Of a DNA stretch of 64,000 nt, positions 20,454 through 32,029 are shown in pieces. The number at the start of each line of letters is the position of its first letter. Position 1 is the stretch's first letter. Under the pieces are notes generated by a model. That model saw only the letters and a list, made by a program, of their open reading frames with translations. It made no database searches and had not been told where the DNA came from. The DNA comes from Atriophallophorus winterbourni. Taxonomy: Eukaryota; Platyhelminthes; Trematoda; Plagiorchiida; Microphallidae. Location of the stretch: NCBI GenBank assembly GCA_013407085.1, contig JACCGJ010006285.1, positions 1-64,000 on the forward strand, read 5' to 3'. Both the position numbers and the translations under genes were made by a program.

Positions 20454-21534
20454 ACCCAAAACTACTCTAACCGATTGCACTCAAATTTCCTTGCATTCGT
20501 TCTCTTGTTTTGTGTGATTCGTGGATGAACGGGATCAACGTTTGAGACGTTGCCCTGGGAGAGAAGTGGAACGCAATTGACAGGCGGACGAGAAACATGG
20601 TGTTGACTTGACTTACTTCGACTCGAGTGTCTTCGACCCCCCTGTACACAGTGTACTTGATGTTAGGATGCAAAACTCGATTGGATTTTGCGTGGCATGA
20701 ATATTATCACCTCCCTCTCAATATTTTTCTCGACAAATTGATTCCAGTAGTTTCTTGGATGTCCCTAATATCGTGTTTCAAGTTGACCCGGTGAAGGTCG
20801 GAAAAAGATCTGCGAGGGCCCTGTTCAAATCCCAGTCGGTGATAATAAAAGTTCAGATAAGCATTGGCGATATAAGATGTAGCGATTATTTGAGCACAAA
20901 CGATTCTTGGTTGTATTGTACACTACATCTCGCTAAAGTTAACCAACATTTTGTTTAATATCCGCGCGAACTTTTTCACAATCGTAGTTCCCCTGGTGTC
21001 TTGGTGTAAATTTGATTGTAGTCTGTAACAGAAGCACACTAAAATATATTCTTTTGAGCACCTTGGAGAAAAATCGGAAATCCGTCTTTCTCATGGGGTT
21101 GATTCCAACCATACATCAAGTGTCCACTTTACTAAATATGTTCAGTAAGCTAAACTAACGAATATGTTCGAATACAGCAGATTCCTATAAATCTGACAAA
21201 TCGCTGCACATAACGTCTCAGGACTTAAACCCAATTTGAGGTCACTTGCCAAAAGGTGCATTTTCGGCATCGTTTGTCTATCAAAACAGATTAACTATCA
21301 CATCACACTCAACGGCTAATCCCCGAATTCACAGGTGAAATGATTTTCGAAGCAGTGTGAGATTGATGAACGTCGTTCAATTTTAAAGATGGCTGATTAG
21401 TCAAGCCCAATCGTCCGAAACAGACTGGATTTTCTTCATATCGGATGAAAGCCCGGTTTTTTAATTTTATTCGGTTTGGTCCACGTTTACGCCGGTCTTA
21501 TTTCAAGATTTGCGGTGAATGAGCATAAAATTTA

Positions 21535-21965
21535 GACAAGTTCGAAGGATGAGTAAAAGGAATTCCAACTTTGGCACAGAGTGTGAAAATTTCAGCCGTA
21601 ACAGTATGTTTTAGTAAATTTTATTTCCAAAAGGGTGTGAAAATTGATGCACTAAGAGTTTTCAGAAAATTTGGGTTGACACGGTACTATTCAAGATTCG
21701 AGATTTATGGTGAAAAATGCAAATAGGTGTGCAATACCATAGGATATATGTATGGAGGTTAAACAAATGGCTACTTTAATGTTTGGCATCCATGTGCTTC
21801 AAAGGAGGAGCAAAAGTAATTCCAATTCTGACATGGAGGAAGAAAATTCCGACCGAAAATAGATGTTTGGGTAATGCGTTTTTCCAGGTATGTGTGAGTA
21901 AGAAGAAATCACTAAGGGATTTCAGTAAAATGGGTCCAACACAGTATTATTCAACATAAAAGATC
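21535..21965. repeat. diverged direct repeat, period about 255 bp
   Basis: 21535-21699 and 21790-21965 share ordered blocks: AGTAAAAGGAATTCCAA against AGCAAAAGTAATTCCAA, the ACACGGTACTATTCAA region against ACACAGTATTATTCAA. Copies are strongly diverged. The second follows a LINE 3' end at about 21690. Confidence 0.5.
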
Positions 21966-22480
21966 GTAAAGTTTGTTTGAAGATCATTTCGTTTGACGTG
22001 GAAACAATTTCTGGTGGTAAGCAGTTCCACAAAAAGCATACACGGACTGCGTATTAGTTGCGGCTACTGTTTGATCAGGAAGTTGGGATTTGAAGGGTCA
22101 GGTTGTGACTTCGTGTCGGGAGATCGGAACCAATTGTATAAAGGTATCTGAGTGGGTGGGACTCTGTATGGATGATTCGATATATTAGGATTACGTCAGC
22201 TCGGATGCGTCTGCGCTCGAGGTTGCACAATCCAAGTCTAGTCAGTCGCTACTCAAAGGGTGGATTATGCAATCCGGTAAACATTTTAGTTGCTTTATAA
22301 TAAATCATTTCGAGGATCGGCATCTCTTTTTCCATCCATGTTGTTCAAGCTTATAGATTATAGTCGACAACTGGATGTATGCATGCATTGAGTATCTCTA
22401 ACAATTAGTGAGGTTGCAAACGTCCGAAATTTCGTCCGAGTAAAACGAGTACGCTGCGTGCACGCTTATGGACATCATCG
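21685..22480 (-). mobile_element. LINE C-terminal fragments, two nested tails
   Basis: The minus strand reads TRLGLCNLERRRIRADVILI and YRIIHTESHPLRYLY near 22250-22150, typical of CR1-like C-termini, and ends in a LINE 3' terminus with CACCATAAATCTCGAATC near 21690-21710. A further copy of the tail (AAGATCATTTCGTTTGA) is at 22560-22640. Confidence 0.6.
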
Positions 22481-22999
22481 CACTGCTGTCTCTTTTTCAA
22501 ATTTCGGCACATGTGACTGCCAAGTACGTATGAGAACGTGAAGGGTTTCCCAACATAAAAGATAATACCATTTATTTAAAGATCATTTCGTTTGATGAGG
22601 ACACCATTTCTGGGGGTAAACTGTTTCATACAACGCATACACGTACTACATAAAACTAACGGTGAATGTTGAATGTTGTTTAATCTCGTATTTGAAGTGT
22701 GAGATATTTTATTCACGGCGTGAAGCAAATTCTCATTCCTAATTCATTATTCTATTCCTGACGTTGTGCAATCGGCCTTGAATGAAAGAAATTTTTTAGA
22801 GATTTTGATCGTTGGAAGTTTACAAGATCAGCAATCAAGGTAAAGCTCTTGTTATGCCTACCGAAATTTCGAAAATAGTCTAGACGTCCTCGGAAATCAA
22901 TAGCAGTACTGATTTGCAAATTTGTATCTCGGCTTAACAACTGACATGGCATGTAGTAATGACCATCCGTGATTACCAGTAGACAGTGTGAATAACTAA

Positions 23000-24050
23000 T
23001 CATTGGCGTCATCTTGGGCAGTAAACTTTCGAGTAGGCATCACTTTTGCGGTACCAATATAATTACAACTATTATCAAAGTTGTCTATATGAGTCACACG
23101 TTTTTGAATGAACGGGTTCCGGGCCGCTTTGGTCACATTACGTAGCATCAGCTTCAAAGTAGAGAATAGCAATTTCTGCTGATAGGGGATCACGCAGGAG
23201 CAATACGAAATGATGCTGGTTGCCCAGTTTGCTTATTCGACGATAAATTGTGTTCTAATACTTAGATATATTCGAAAAACCACCACGGTAATTATCACCG
23301 AATCTGACTTAGTGTGTGTCCCGAGAAAGCTAACTACTACAGCTATCTAGTTCTTCGTGTGTTGAAACGAGGAAACAGCTATCCCTGCTTCGTGGATTGT
23401 AAATTTCGATTCACTTTTATTCATGGTGTGAACATCTAAACCACTTTTGTGAAGGGTCAGCAAGAACAACAAGTTCAGTCACATGTGCCCACATACATGT
23501 AGATGGGTGAAACCCATGCATGCATTTATATCACTCATTTAGTCAAAATCCCAGCTATGTATCACCTAACGTTGTTCGGCTTAAGAATTAATAATAGAAC
23601 AAAAAGAAGTTCCAGTTTTTTCTATGTCTGGGTCAAAAAAACTTTAAATCCATCTATTCGAATTTCTTTGTAAGTCGGAATGTGGTGACGGGAACTTCGA
23701 CTATCTATTTTCTCGCATCATAGGTAACTATCTCAATTCGATTTTAGTTCTATGGTCACAAACATGACGAATTAACTAAGGTTGTTTATTGTAATCAACT
23801 CTTGACATTAATTTATCGGTATTTTCAATCTAAGAATAGCGTTCCTTTCCAACTTTTTTAAAAAAATAGGATCCATAATTTAGTTGGTTAGCCTTCATTT
23901 CCTGTATGGGATTTATTCAAACTGTCAAAATACATGCATAGCATGAACGAATTGAAAAAGGTTTAATCGGGCATATCATGCGCATATTTATGTTGCATAG
24001 ACTTCTCTCTCGTGCGATTAGGATTGGATCTTAGAAATGTCACGCTTTGA
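23000..24050. other. upstream region of the potassium channel gene
   Basis: No repeat or exon recognised. Probable 5' flank and regulatory region of the channel gene. Confidence 0.4.
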
Positions 24051-24065
24051 TTGATGAATCGGTTC

Positions 24066-24103
24066 GACCAATAGGAAAACGGTTCAATCTTTTTAAATAA
24101 AAG
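24066..24103 (+). promoter_or_regulatory. possible core promoter of channel gene
   Basis: A CCAAT box (within GACCAATAGG) lies about 25 bp before a TATA-like TTTAAATAAAAG at 24092-24103, with the first ATG at 24129. The distances are plausible but the 5' leader would be very short, so this is only suggestive. Confidence 0.25.
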
Positions 24104-24128
24104 CATTTTTAACCACCTGCACATATGT

Positions 24129-26408
24129 ATGGGCGGTGTTTTTCGAATGATAATCCATGCTCTAATATTCCGTTTAGTTACTGATTTTCAATTAATCGAA
24201 CAAACTGGAAGTATATGCACGTGTAATTTTACAATGATTTACGTGCCCTCGGTAATGAGACCAGTGAATGAGACCTGGAGCTCAACCACGCTGAACGCGA
24301 ATGCAAAGCCAAAATTTTCCAGCCTATCAGACTGTTTTCGAACGCATCGAATAAAGGACACTGAGCCAAAAATAGTGCATTGTCGTTCGGCCCACCGTTG
24401 CCAACACTGTGCTCGTAGACGTAACCTGCATCGGCAACATGTTTCCATTGACGAAACTGAACTGGCAAACGCATCAAAAGTCAGTCGAATCAAAATCGTT
24501 CAACGACACAACTCCTGGCCATTCCACTTGTCATCTGACAGTCTGAATTGGTGTTATGCGGGTGAGCAGCCGAATCGAAGAGTGGACTCAAAGCTGTTAG
24601 CACAAGATGTGCGACAACCAAAGCACAGTGAAATTGAGCAATACAGATCCAGCTTTACTGACACCGACTTCGGTCAACACCAGCGAAATGTTGTTCTTGC
24701 TGTCGTTGAGTCAACATCTTATGATGCATTTAATGATCCCGGTATGATGACCGCAGCAAGACGATATAGTAAATCGAATCAGGATGTTCTCAATGATTGC
24801 GCATTTGGTGTACAAAATAAGTTAAAGTTTTTCCCGGAATTACGGTCCAAAATGCGAGTGCGTTACAGAGATACAGAAGAAGCGGAAGACGAAATCCTTA
24901 CACGCCCTAGGTTTGCGAACGCATTCATTATTGACAAAAGATCAAGAACATCTGTCGCCAGAGAAGCGTTTCAGGATGAGCTGGATCAAACGGATATGCA
25001 ATTAATGTCTAGAACTAAATCATTCGTAAGACGGATGAGTAAATGGGCTTTTCCCGGGCGTCAAGCTCGCACTGAACTCTCGAGCATACGCCGCAAGCGA
25101 TTAGGAAGTATATACCCCCAAAAATCACATAGACTGTTTAGCCCACAAGCGGATGCATATTCACTTGGATTTTATAATTCCAATGAAAGGATTTCTTCAA
25201 TTTACTCTTCACAAATGATTCATAATTCCGAGGTGGTGTTCGGAAGCTCGTCTAGCGATTCCAACTCACAAATTTCATCTTGTGAGGAATGTAAAAAGGT
25301 TGTGATTAATGTTAGCGGACTTAAATTTGAAACATGGTTGTCCATCCTTGAGAGTAGACCATCCACACTTCTGGGAAATAAGGATAAGCGTGAAGCCTAT
25401 TGGGATTCAAAGAGGAATGAATACTTTTTCGATCATCATCGCCCAAGCTTTGAAGCAATCTTCAACTACTACCAATACGGTGGTCAGGTGAAAAGGCCAC
25501 CGACTGTCCCGGATGAAGTATTTTTGTCCGAATTAGAATTTTTTCAAATCGAAACTGAGACGGTGGAATGTTACAAACGCAATGAGGGATACGTGAATGA
25601 AGTTATCGTATTACCTGAAAAGAAATGGAAAAGACGTTTGTGGTTATTATTCGAATACCCAGAGACATCTGCATCTGCGTTTGGTTTCTCTGTAGCATCC
25701 GTTGCATTCACCGTTATTTCCATTATACTTTTCTGTGTAGAAACGTTACCCGTCTTCGACAAATCTCATTGCGGACCAAATAATACACCAAATTTCAACG
25801 ACCCCTTCTTTATTATTGAGACGTTTTGTACTCTGTGGTTCACCTTTGAACTGATTATTCGGCTCATCAGCTGTCCGAGTCATAAAAAATTCATCATTGA
25901 TGTGAAAAATCTAATTGATTTGACCGCCATTGTTCCCTATTACATAACACTCTCCAATGTACTGATCACCTTCAACTGCGAAGGGGCCAAAAGCAGTGCA
26001 AGCCTCGCATTTCTGCGGGTTATTAGACTTGTTCGTGTATTCAAACTCACAAAACATTCCTCCGGATTACAAGTACTTGTTTTGACCTTCAAGGAAAGCA
26101 TCGAGGGTCTTGGTCTGTTTCTGGTGGCTTTTGTTGTCTGCATTCTACTGTTCTCGAGTGCAATCTATTACGTGGAAATTGATCACAAGGGATCACAGAT
26201 TGAAAGCATCCCGGACGCATTCTGGTGGGCTGTGATTACTATGTGTACCGTTGGTTATGGTGACAAAGTGCCCAAGAGTTTTGTCGGTAAAATTGTTGGC
26301 AGTTTCTGTGCGATCGCTGGGGTATTGACGTTAGCCATACCTGTGCCGATCATTACCGAAAATTTCAACAAATTTTATGCTCACAAAACTGGACGTGGAC
26401 GAAGATAA
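24129..26408 (+). CDS. Shaker/Kv1-type voltage-gated potassium channel
   Basis: Pore subunit of a tetrameric plasma-membrane K+ channel that repolarises excitable cells. Residues 1-390 form a polar, basic, Ser-rich extension without known domains. The T1 tetramerisation domain runs from about residue 390 to 485 (VVINVSGLKFETW, NEYFFDHHRPSF, ELEFFQIE). S1 includes SIILFCVETLP, S2 FFIIETFCTLWFTFELIIR with the Glu and Phe of the charge-transfer centre, S3 NLIDLTAIVPYYITL. S4 (630-642) reads RVIRLVRVFKLTK. The pore helix and filter TMCTVGYGD lie at 704-712 and S6 has the PVP kink (LTLAIPVPII). The C-terminus stops 15 residues after NFNKFY with no PDZ-binding end. Family members are about 500-650 residues; the excess is N-terminal. 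Translation may start later, at one of the Met codons near residues 39-47. No intron interrupts the frame. S4 lacks one three-residue charge repeat. Confidence 0.93.
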   Translation: MGGVFRMIIHALIFRLVTDFQLIEQTGSICTCNFTMIYVPSVMRPVNETWSSTTLNANAKPKFSSLSDCFRTHRIKDTEPKIVHCRSAHRCQHCARRRNLHRQHVSIDETELANASKVSRIKIVQRHNSWPFHLSSDSLNWCYAGEQPNRRVDSKLLAQDVRQPKHSEIEQYRSSFTDTDFGQHQRNVVLAVVESTSYDAFNDPGMMTAARRYSKSNQDVLNDCAFGVQNKLKFFPELRSKMRVRYRDTEEAEDEILTRPRFANAFIIDKRSRTSVAREAFQDELDQTDMQLMSRTKSFVRRMSKWAFPGRQARTELSSIRRKRLGSIYPQKSHRLFSPQADAYSLGFYNSNERISSIYSSQMIHNSEVVFGSSSSDSNSQISSCEECKKVVINVSGLKFETWLSILESRPSTLLGNKDKREAYWDSKRNEYFFDHHRPSFEAIFNYYQYGGQVKRPPTVPDEVFLSELEFFQIETETVECYKRNEGYVNEVIVLPEKKWKRRLWLLFEYPETSASAFGFSVASVAFTVISIILFCVETLPVFDKSHCGPNNTPNFNDPFFIIETFCTLWFTFELIIRLISCPSHKKFIIDVKNLIDLTAIVPYYITLSNVLITFNCEGAKSSASLAFLRVIRLVRVFKLTKHSSGLQVLVLTFKESIEGLGLFLVAFVVCILLFSSAIYYVEIDHKGSQIESIPDAFWWAVITMCTVGYGDKVPKSFVGKIVGSFCAIAGVLTLAIPVPIITENFNKFYAHKTGRGRR

Positions 26409-27800
26409 AGGTGAAATCCACACTTTTGATTCCAGATTTTGCATTTATTCGATTGATGTTTGCTCAAACATTCACGTTGGAAGATTATTTTTCCATTATT
26501 TAATTTTTCTATGAAATCTAACGTAATTTCTATCCTCGAAATATAGAACAGCTCTTTTTCATCAGCCGTAATAAATCGTCTGTTGATAGAATGGATATCT
26601 TCCTACTTGTTGGGTCTATATTGTTCTCTGGTTGCATAGTAGCCAACATCTTGTCACAAATCTGGGAAAACCCGCTCAAACCTACCTGCCCAACATGTCT
26701 AAGTGTTAATGGCTTACGAGATTATCCGCGAAAATTCATGCGAAACTGCTACAACCAGTCCACTGTGTGAAAACATAACACTTATAACACTTCGTGTTGA
26801 TAACATTGGACCCGTAGGCCTGTTGATGAAATAAATTTATTGTTTATAAACCAGTAATGCTTTTCAGTACTTTGTAAATCAGTGCCGAAATTCATTTGCG
26901 AACCCATTGCGCCCATTCTACTATTACTTTTCTCAAACTTGTATTCGCACACTTCCGTTAAATTGGACGCTAGCTGAACATCCCCATTAAAACTGAAAAT
27001 CACTCAAAAACTGGTGCACCTGTCAACTTATGTTTAACCGTCAGGTTTGTCACCAATTCACTCGCTGCATATACAAAACGTTCAGCATACATCTCCATCG
27101 ACAATTTTGTCGTTATCAATCTGTACGACATGATGGATACTAGTTTCTAACAAATGTGACAAGGGACAAAATTTTAACGTCATCCGAATTATGTTTCTGT
27201 TTAATAGGACAAATTGAAATAATAACTTGTTAAATTTATCCTAAGCGAACTTCATGATGATAAAAAGATGAAAGAAAAATGTTACAACATACAGAAGCTA
27301 AAATTAGATTAGGTCTGTTCAGACATGTTTGAGCATCGACTATTCGAATAACTTTATGCACTAGACTTTTTCATGTTGATTAGTATCGATTGAATTATTT
27401 TGCTCAAGTCTAATGCCATTTATGCAAATAAGTAAGCATTAAATTATGTGTAAAGAGGTTTGAAACAAACTGAGTAGTTATAGTCATTCTGTAATTGAAA
27501 ATCTCGACTTTTGCTGAACATGGCCATGGCGTGGAATTCAAAAAGTTAGCTGTGCTGTAGTGAAACTGTAAGTCTTACGTGAATCGCCTTCATTTGTACA
27601 CAATTGAGATCAAGAAGGCATCAACCAGCTAGACGGAGCAAAACCTATAGTCTATGGCACCCGTCGTTGTTAGCGACGACCATCTAGCGAAATCAGAGTT
27701 GTACTCAAAATTTAATTATTTTTTGTAACTGTTTAGGTCGCACAAGCAAGTCATCCAAGCGTCAAGTGACCTTGTTCGTGGACTAACCTTAGCGAAAATT
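26409..27800. other. 3' flank of channel gene, possible poly(A) signal
   Basis: AATAAA occurs at 26830-26835, about 420 bp after the stop, and could end the channel mRNA. Otherwise no gene or repeat is recognised. Confidence 0.4.
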
Positions 27801-27859
27801 GGATGCTACGAATTCAGGTCAACTGTTCTTGACTTGACTCAATTGAATTATCATCCCTA

Positions 27860-28440
27860 GTTTCAATCAATGCTGTGTAGTGGGAAGCCTCATATATATG
27901 GATGATAGGCCGTATTGTTCGCGGACGATATAAAAGTGTGGTCGAGGATAAATAAGCCGGAAGACTGCGAACTGCTCCAGAACTATCTGGACAACCTCCA
28001 CGCTTGGTCCCTAAAATATCGCCTATTTTTAATTTCTAAAAGTGTTACATCTTAAACCTTGGAATATATGTGGTGTTCTAATATTTTATTGGTGCACACA
28101 GCCTCTCTTGAACCATGGAACAAAAGGACTTAGTTGTGTTGATAAACAACACCCTAGGGATTTCGAGACACTGCAACCCCGTCTAACGCAAAACATCACA
28201 GTAATTGTCACTCCAAGAGAATCTTCGGTAGGTTCTCAAAACAGACAATTCCCAGCATTATAAATACGTACATCAGACCCACGATGGAATATGCCGCTCA
28301 ATCCTGGTTGCTATGGCTTAAATAGATGTTGTGAGTTTGCAAAGAATATACCATCGGGCTACCAAACTTGTTGCCAGACTCAGCTTTAAACCATACAATG
28401 AGCGAATTTAAACCCAAAAATTACTCGATTATCTACGTCA
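27860..28440 (+). mobile_element. LINE reverse-transcriptase and C-terminal fragment
   Basis: The frame from about 27912 reads VLFADDIKVWSRINKPEDCE, keeping the catalytic FADD box (27918-27929), then LQNYLDNLHAWSLKYRLFL. Later frames match the tail of the element at 47220-47550 (SLKI..., FYWCTQPLLNHG). It is a decayed relative of the 45-47.5 kb LINE. Confidence 0.7.
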
Positions 28441-28649
28441 ATGTCTCCGAGGGGATTTGATTTTGGTTTACAATATTTTAAATACCCTCTACACACTCTA
28501 CAATGCTTATTAGAGCTACAAGGCTCACAAAGCAAGATCTCACAAATTGACTCTAACTGTCTCACACTTGCGACTCAACTGTTGACGACATTTATTGCCC
28601 TGCGAGTTTGTTTTACTTCGAACAATCTACCCGATTTTTGTTGTAAACT

Positions 28650-30420
28650 CACCAAATCAGCAAATGTTCAACAGAAATCTTGATGCCTTTTTGACCCTTA
28701 ACCCGTGTATCGAGGTAAACTATACATCTTGACCCCATGCATCTAAATTTGTCATCCCACCAATCGAAAACAATTTCCGCCCTTTGGTTTTCTACCTGTT
28801 TCTTAAACTGATCAGTAAGCAACCAAATCCCGTTTTTGCTTGTTATATTATTCGTAGTTCTCATATTATTCTGTGGTTATTTGTATAGCTATATGCTTTT
28901 AGGTCATTAAAATTGAATTGATTAGACTGCTAATAAATAATCTTCTTTGTTCATTCTTGGCCTTGTGACTAATTCGGGTCAGAGGCGTGCCAACAAATTA
29001 AAACGTCTCTAACCGTTATTTCTAAATTGGCAGTTGTTTTACACGAGTATGTAGGGATCTCTGGTGAGGAAAAGGATATTAGAATAAACCTTCTTCTCTT
29101 CTATGAGAGATACCCAATCTAATCTCTGTATTCCCACATCAATACAAATTGCGCACTAGACTAAGATGTCGTGACGGAAAAATTCGATGAGTATCATCAT
29201 TTCTGACAAAATAAACATTTATACTCCAACCGATGACCTAAATTTGCTTCGTAGTCTTGCAAATCTCATTTCGAACTAGCAAATTCGAATAACTCTTTGG
29301 TGAAATGAGAAATACAAATCGTCTGAAACAAGCCTAGATGATCTCGACTGAAATTTCATTACGAAATTATACACGAAGGCCGATTTTTATTAAAATAAAA
29401 TAGCTACGTCACTGCTACTCCAAATGCGATAAGAAGTAGGGTGCAATGATTATATCTAAGGAGTCTCAGTATGTATTAATGTATAAGCGAGTTATATCCT
29501 TAATTGGAACATAAATCAGAAAAATATTGAATGTAAAACGTTGCGGCTTCGATCAGCTGTAGATTTTTAGCATAAGAATCACATGGAGGAAAATTAGGGA
29601 CTTTCATGTGTTTTCGAATTGAAGAAAGAATATCATTGACGAATTTTGAAGCAAATCGACTTGATCAACCACCTGATCCGCATTTCCCAAAGCAGCCTCA
29701 ATTCCCGAGGGTCAATTTCCTTAAACCGTGTCGACTATTCGTGAGAGTGAGCCGACGCTTGTATAACATATCTTTGAACTATTAGATTTTGTTTTATCAT
29801 CGGTAAAAATCGCTCAAAAAGCTGAAAATATTTTTGGCGAGGCAATCGCATTCGAGACGCTTCTCACATTACACAGAGACATGTATTTTTTATTTTATTC
29901 ATTTTCATCTTTTTATGCTGATTAAAAAAGATTATTTCATATTTAGAATATGTTTATTTTTCGGTAGCGTAGTATTTTTAGATTTAGTGGCCACCATTTT
30001 TGATGAATTGGCATTCTCGAAAAATCAAGTTTCGTGGAGTTTACCTAAATACACCTCGACAAACGAACCGCTTTGTTTCAATACTGCGACGCATTCATTC
30101 TGAGGCATTGTTTAAGCACTTAAAGCCAGTTGTATTGTCATTGATCGCAACCTCAGCGATTACAATTTACAAACAGAATCACAGTTTTATTTTTGTGTAA
30201 TTTGTAAACACGCATAATTAACAATGCTTTGCGACGGTTAAGATATCACACAATTACAGTCAATAATCAAAATTAGCAATATGCTGATAAATGCTTGGGA
30301 ACGATCCAGTAGTCATATGCATGAAAAGTATTTTGTAAAACAATCGGTGAGAGCAAAGTTATGTGTTGCTACCATCCCAAAACTTAAACATCACCTTAAT
30401 ACGAGTAACGTATAAGAAAG
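28650..30420. other. no recognised feature
   Basis: AT-rich stretch without recognised exon, RNA or repeat. Short open frames here have no family resemblance. Confidence 0.4.
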
Positions 30421-30535
30421 TTATAACCCTTGGTTCGCCTTTATTGCACCTCAAGGATAGACAGTGGCATACAAGTATAACTTTGTTTACCACTTTACCA
30501 CTGTTTCAAGGCTCACTGAACCTGATCTTACTGTC

Positions 30536-30574
30536 TCCACCGGACGACGGCAAACAGCCAGAAACCGGTAGTGG
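30536..30574 (+). ncRNA. hammerhead ribozyme motif, family A, core mutated
   Basis: CCAC and GTGG can form stem I. Stem II is CGGC, loop AAACA, GCCA, followed by GAAAC and CGGTA. The core reads CGGACGA instead of CTGATGA, so it is probably inactive. Confidence 0.5.
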
Positions 30575-31109
30575 TGTGTAAGAGATGGGGATGTGAACAA
30601 TACTTTACTTTGGTTACCTTTAGACAGTTCGACGAATCGTGCTTATAGAACTTAAAGATTGTTCCGGTGTGCACATCGGACAGACTGTCAGGGAACTTCA
30701 CACGAAGATTTAAGATCACAAGAATGCACTAAGAAACGTACAGGAGATGAAACGGAATATCACTCAGCATTAGCTCAGCTGCATTAAGCCTTATATTGAA
30801 TGGTGGCGTGCGGAGGCCGTTGAAATCACTAAGGATAAAACACAAGCGGTTAACAAGATAGAAATCGCCACAATATGATACTCGTCGTTGCGACCGACAA
30901 TTAATGATTAAGGTACAATTCTGCATAATTTTTATTTAATTTAGCTAGTTAGTTAGCTTTATTTACGATTGTCCGCATTTCGCCATGTATGGTGAACCAC
31001 AGTGTTAATTGACCTTGATCGATTTCACACTAGGCTTGACACGACTTGACACCCATAGCATTTCAATTGGCTGTTGAGTGAGACAATCAATTACAGGTAG
31101 TGGAGAGAG

Positions 31110-31372
31110 TGGTGATTAATGACTTTCCCTGTTCTGACTATCACCATTGATCAGATTATGCTTCTGTGTCAGAAGTGAAAGGTTTCCCGAAAAACTGCTC
31201 AAACCGACAATTTTACACAATTTGTTTTAAAAATCAAACGTTGTCTTGTAAATTTATCCGATGTGCATGATCGCATTATTTTTATTTTTGAATAATAATC
31301 CGTATCTATAGCTGATTATTTAAGATGAACCGAATGAGACTTTATAAATAAATATTTTAACATGATTTTATG
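31110..31372 (+). mobile_element. PLE 3' end fragment with decayed family B ribozyme
   Basis: Inverted match to 59776-60060, including the ribozyme remnant at 31152-31184 (CAGATTA then GCTTCTG, TGT, CAGAAGT, GAAAG), the block AAAAATCAAACGTTGTCTTG and the end GACTTTATAAATAAATATTT. The core is too mutated for activity. Confidence 0.6.
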
Positions 31373-31593
31373 TTGAGTATTTCAATTATTCTTACACCTC
31401 GAGTCTCCGATTTTATAGCATGTTGTAATTGTTACGTAGTCCGGTTATATTTGTTTGCTTTTTTTCCATTTTACCCAGATGGCTAAATTATTTCGAGGAA
31501 ATTTACTGTAACTGCATGTGGTGCTTTATTTATTTATTACGTTAAAAGTTTGAATCCAGCTCTAAAACGATTGTTAAGGAATGAATCACCATT

Positions 31594-31640
31594 ATCGTCA
31601 TCATCATCAACAACATCGCTATCATCATAATCGTCGTCGT
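31594..31640. repeat. imperfect (TCA)n/(TCG)n tract
   Basis: Trinucleotide-rich run with ATCATCATC and TCGTCGTCG. It explains an Asp-rich minus-strand open frame that is not a gene. Confidence 0.8.
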
Positions 31641-31712
31641 GATCCTCGTCGGTTTGATCACCAAAATCGTGATTTTTAATCAACTCAGGTAGTATATCAC
31701 ACCGGTGATGCC

Positions 31713-31775
31713 GTGATGGCATAGCGGATATGACGGTCTACTTTCACAAGCACGGTTTAGTTTCGAGTCCCACCC
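31713..31775 (+). pseudogene. tRNA-related sequence, Glu-like
   Basis: GTGATGGCATAGCGGATATG resembles a tRNA 5' end with a box A, and TAGTTTCGAGTCCCACC resembles a T arm with box B. The loop CTTTCAC would give anticodon TTC (Glu). The anticodon stem pairs poorly and no acceptor 3' strand is seen. A tRNA pseudogene or the head of a tRNA-derived SINE. Confidence 0.35.
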
Positions 31776-32029
31776 TTCTTCGGATTTCCAGTAACGCGCT
31801 TGATTAACCTTCTTTTATGGACCCGAGTATAAAAATCGCATCAGAAAACAGTTGTGTGTGTGATGGAAATGCATGTAGATACGGATTTTTTTAGTATCAA
31901 CATCGTTGGGTACCCTTTACAATCAGTGAAATCATACCACCTATGACACCTCGCCCTACGGGACACAAGGTCTTTTGAAGAATGAAAGGAAATAAACCAA
32001 TAGAAAAAACCTCATTTGCATACATTTCC

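Larger units (their letters stand above)
20209..20497. mobile_element. PLE-derived inverted terminal unit with two family B ribozymes
   Basis: Two arms of about 78 bp (20209-20286 and 20421-20497) are inverted copies from AATGCAAGGAAA to the ribozyme core. The same arm occurs singly at 58834-58911, and its ribozyme end at 59951-59983 beside a GIY-YIG gene remnant. Inverted terminal copies are a known arrangement of Penelope-like elements; here only the ends remain. Confidence 0.65.

Noticed and set aside
22752..23193. Two overlapping minus-strand open frames of 65-86 codons
   Set aside because: No family motif, no splice context and ordinary base composition.
26582..26770. Short hydrophobic frame after the channel gene
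   Set aside because: No conserved motif and no splice signal linking it to the channel; likely 3' flank.
31537..31722. Asp-rich minus-strand open frame
   Set aside because: Produced by the trinucleotide tract at 31594-31640.
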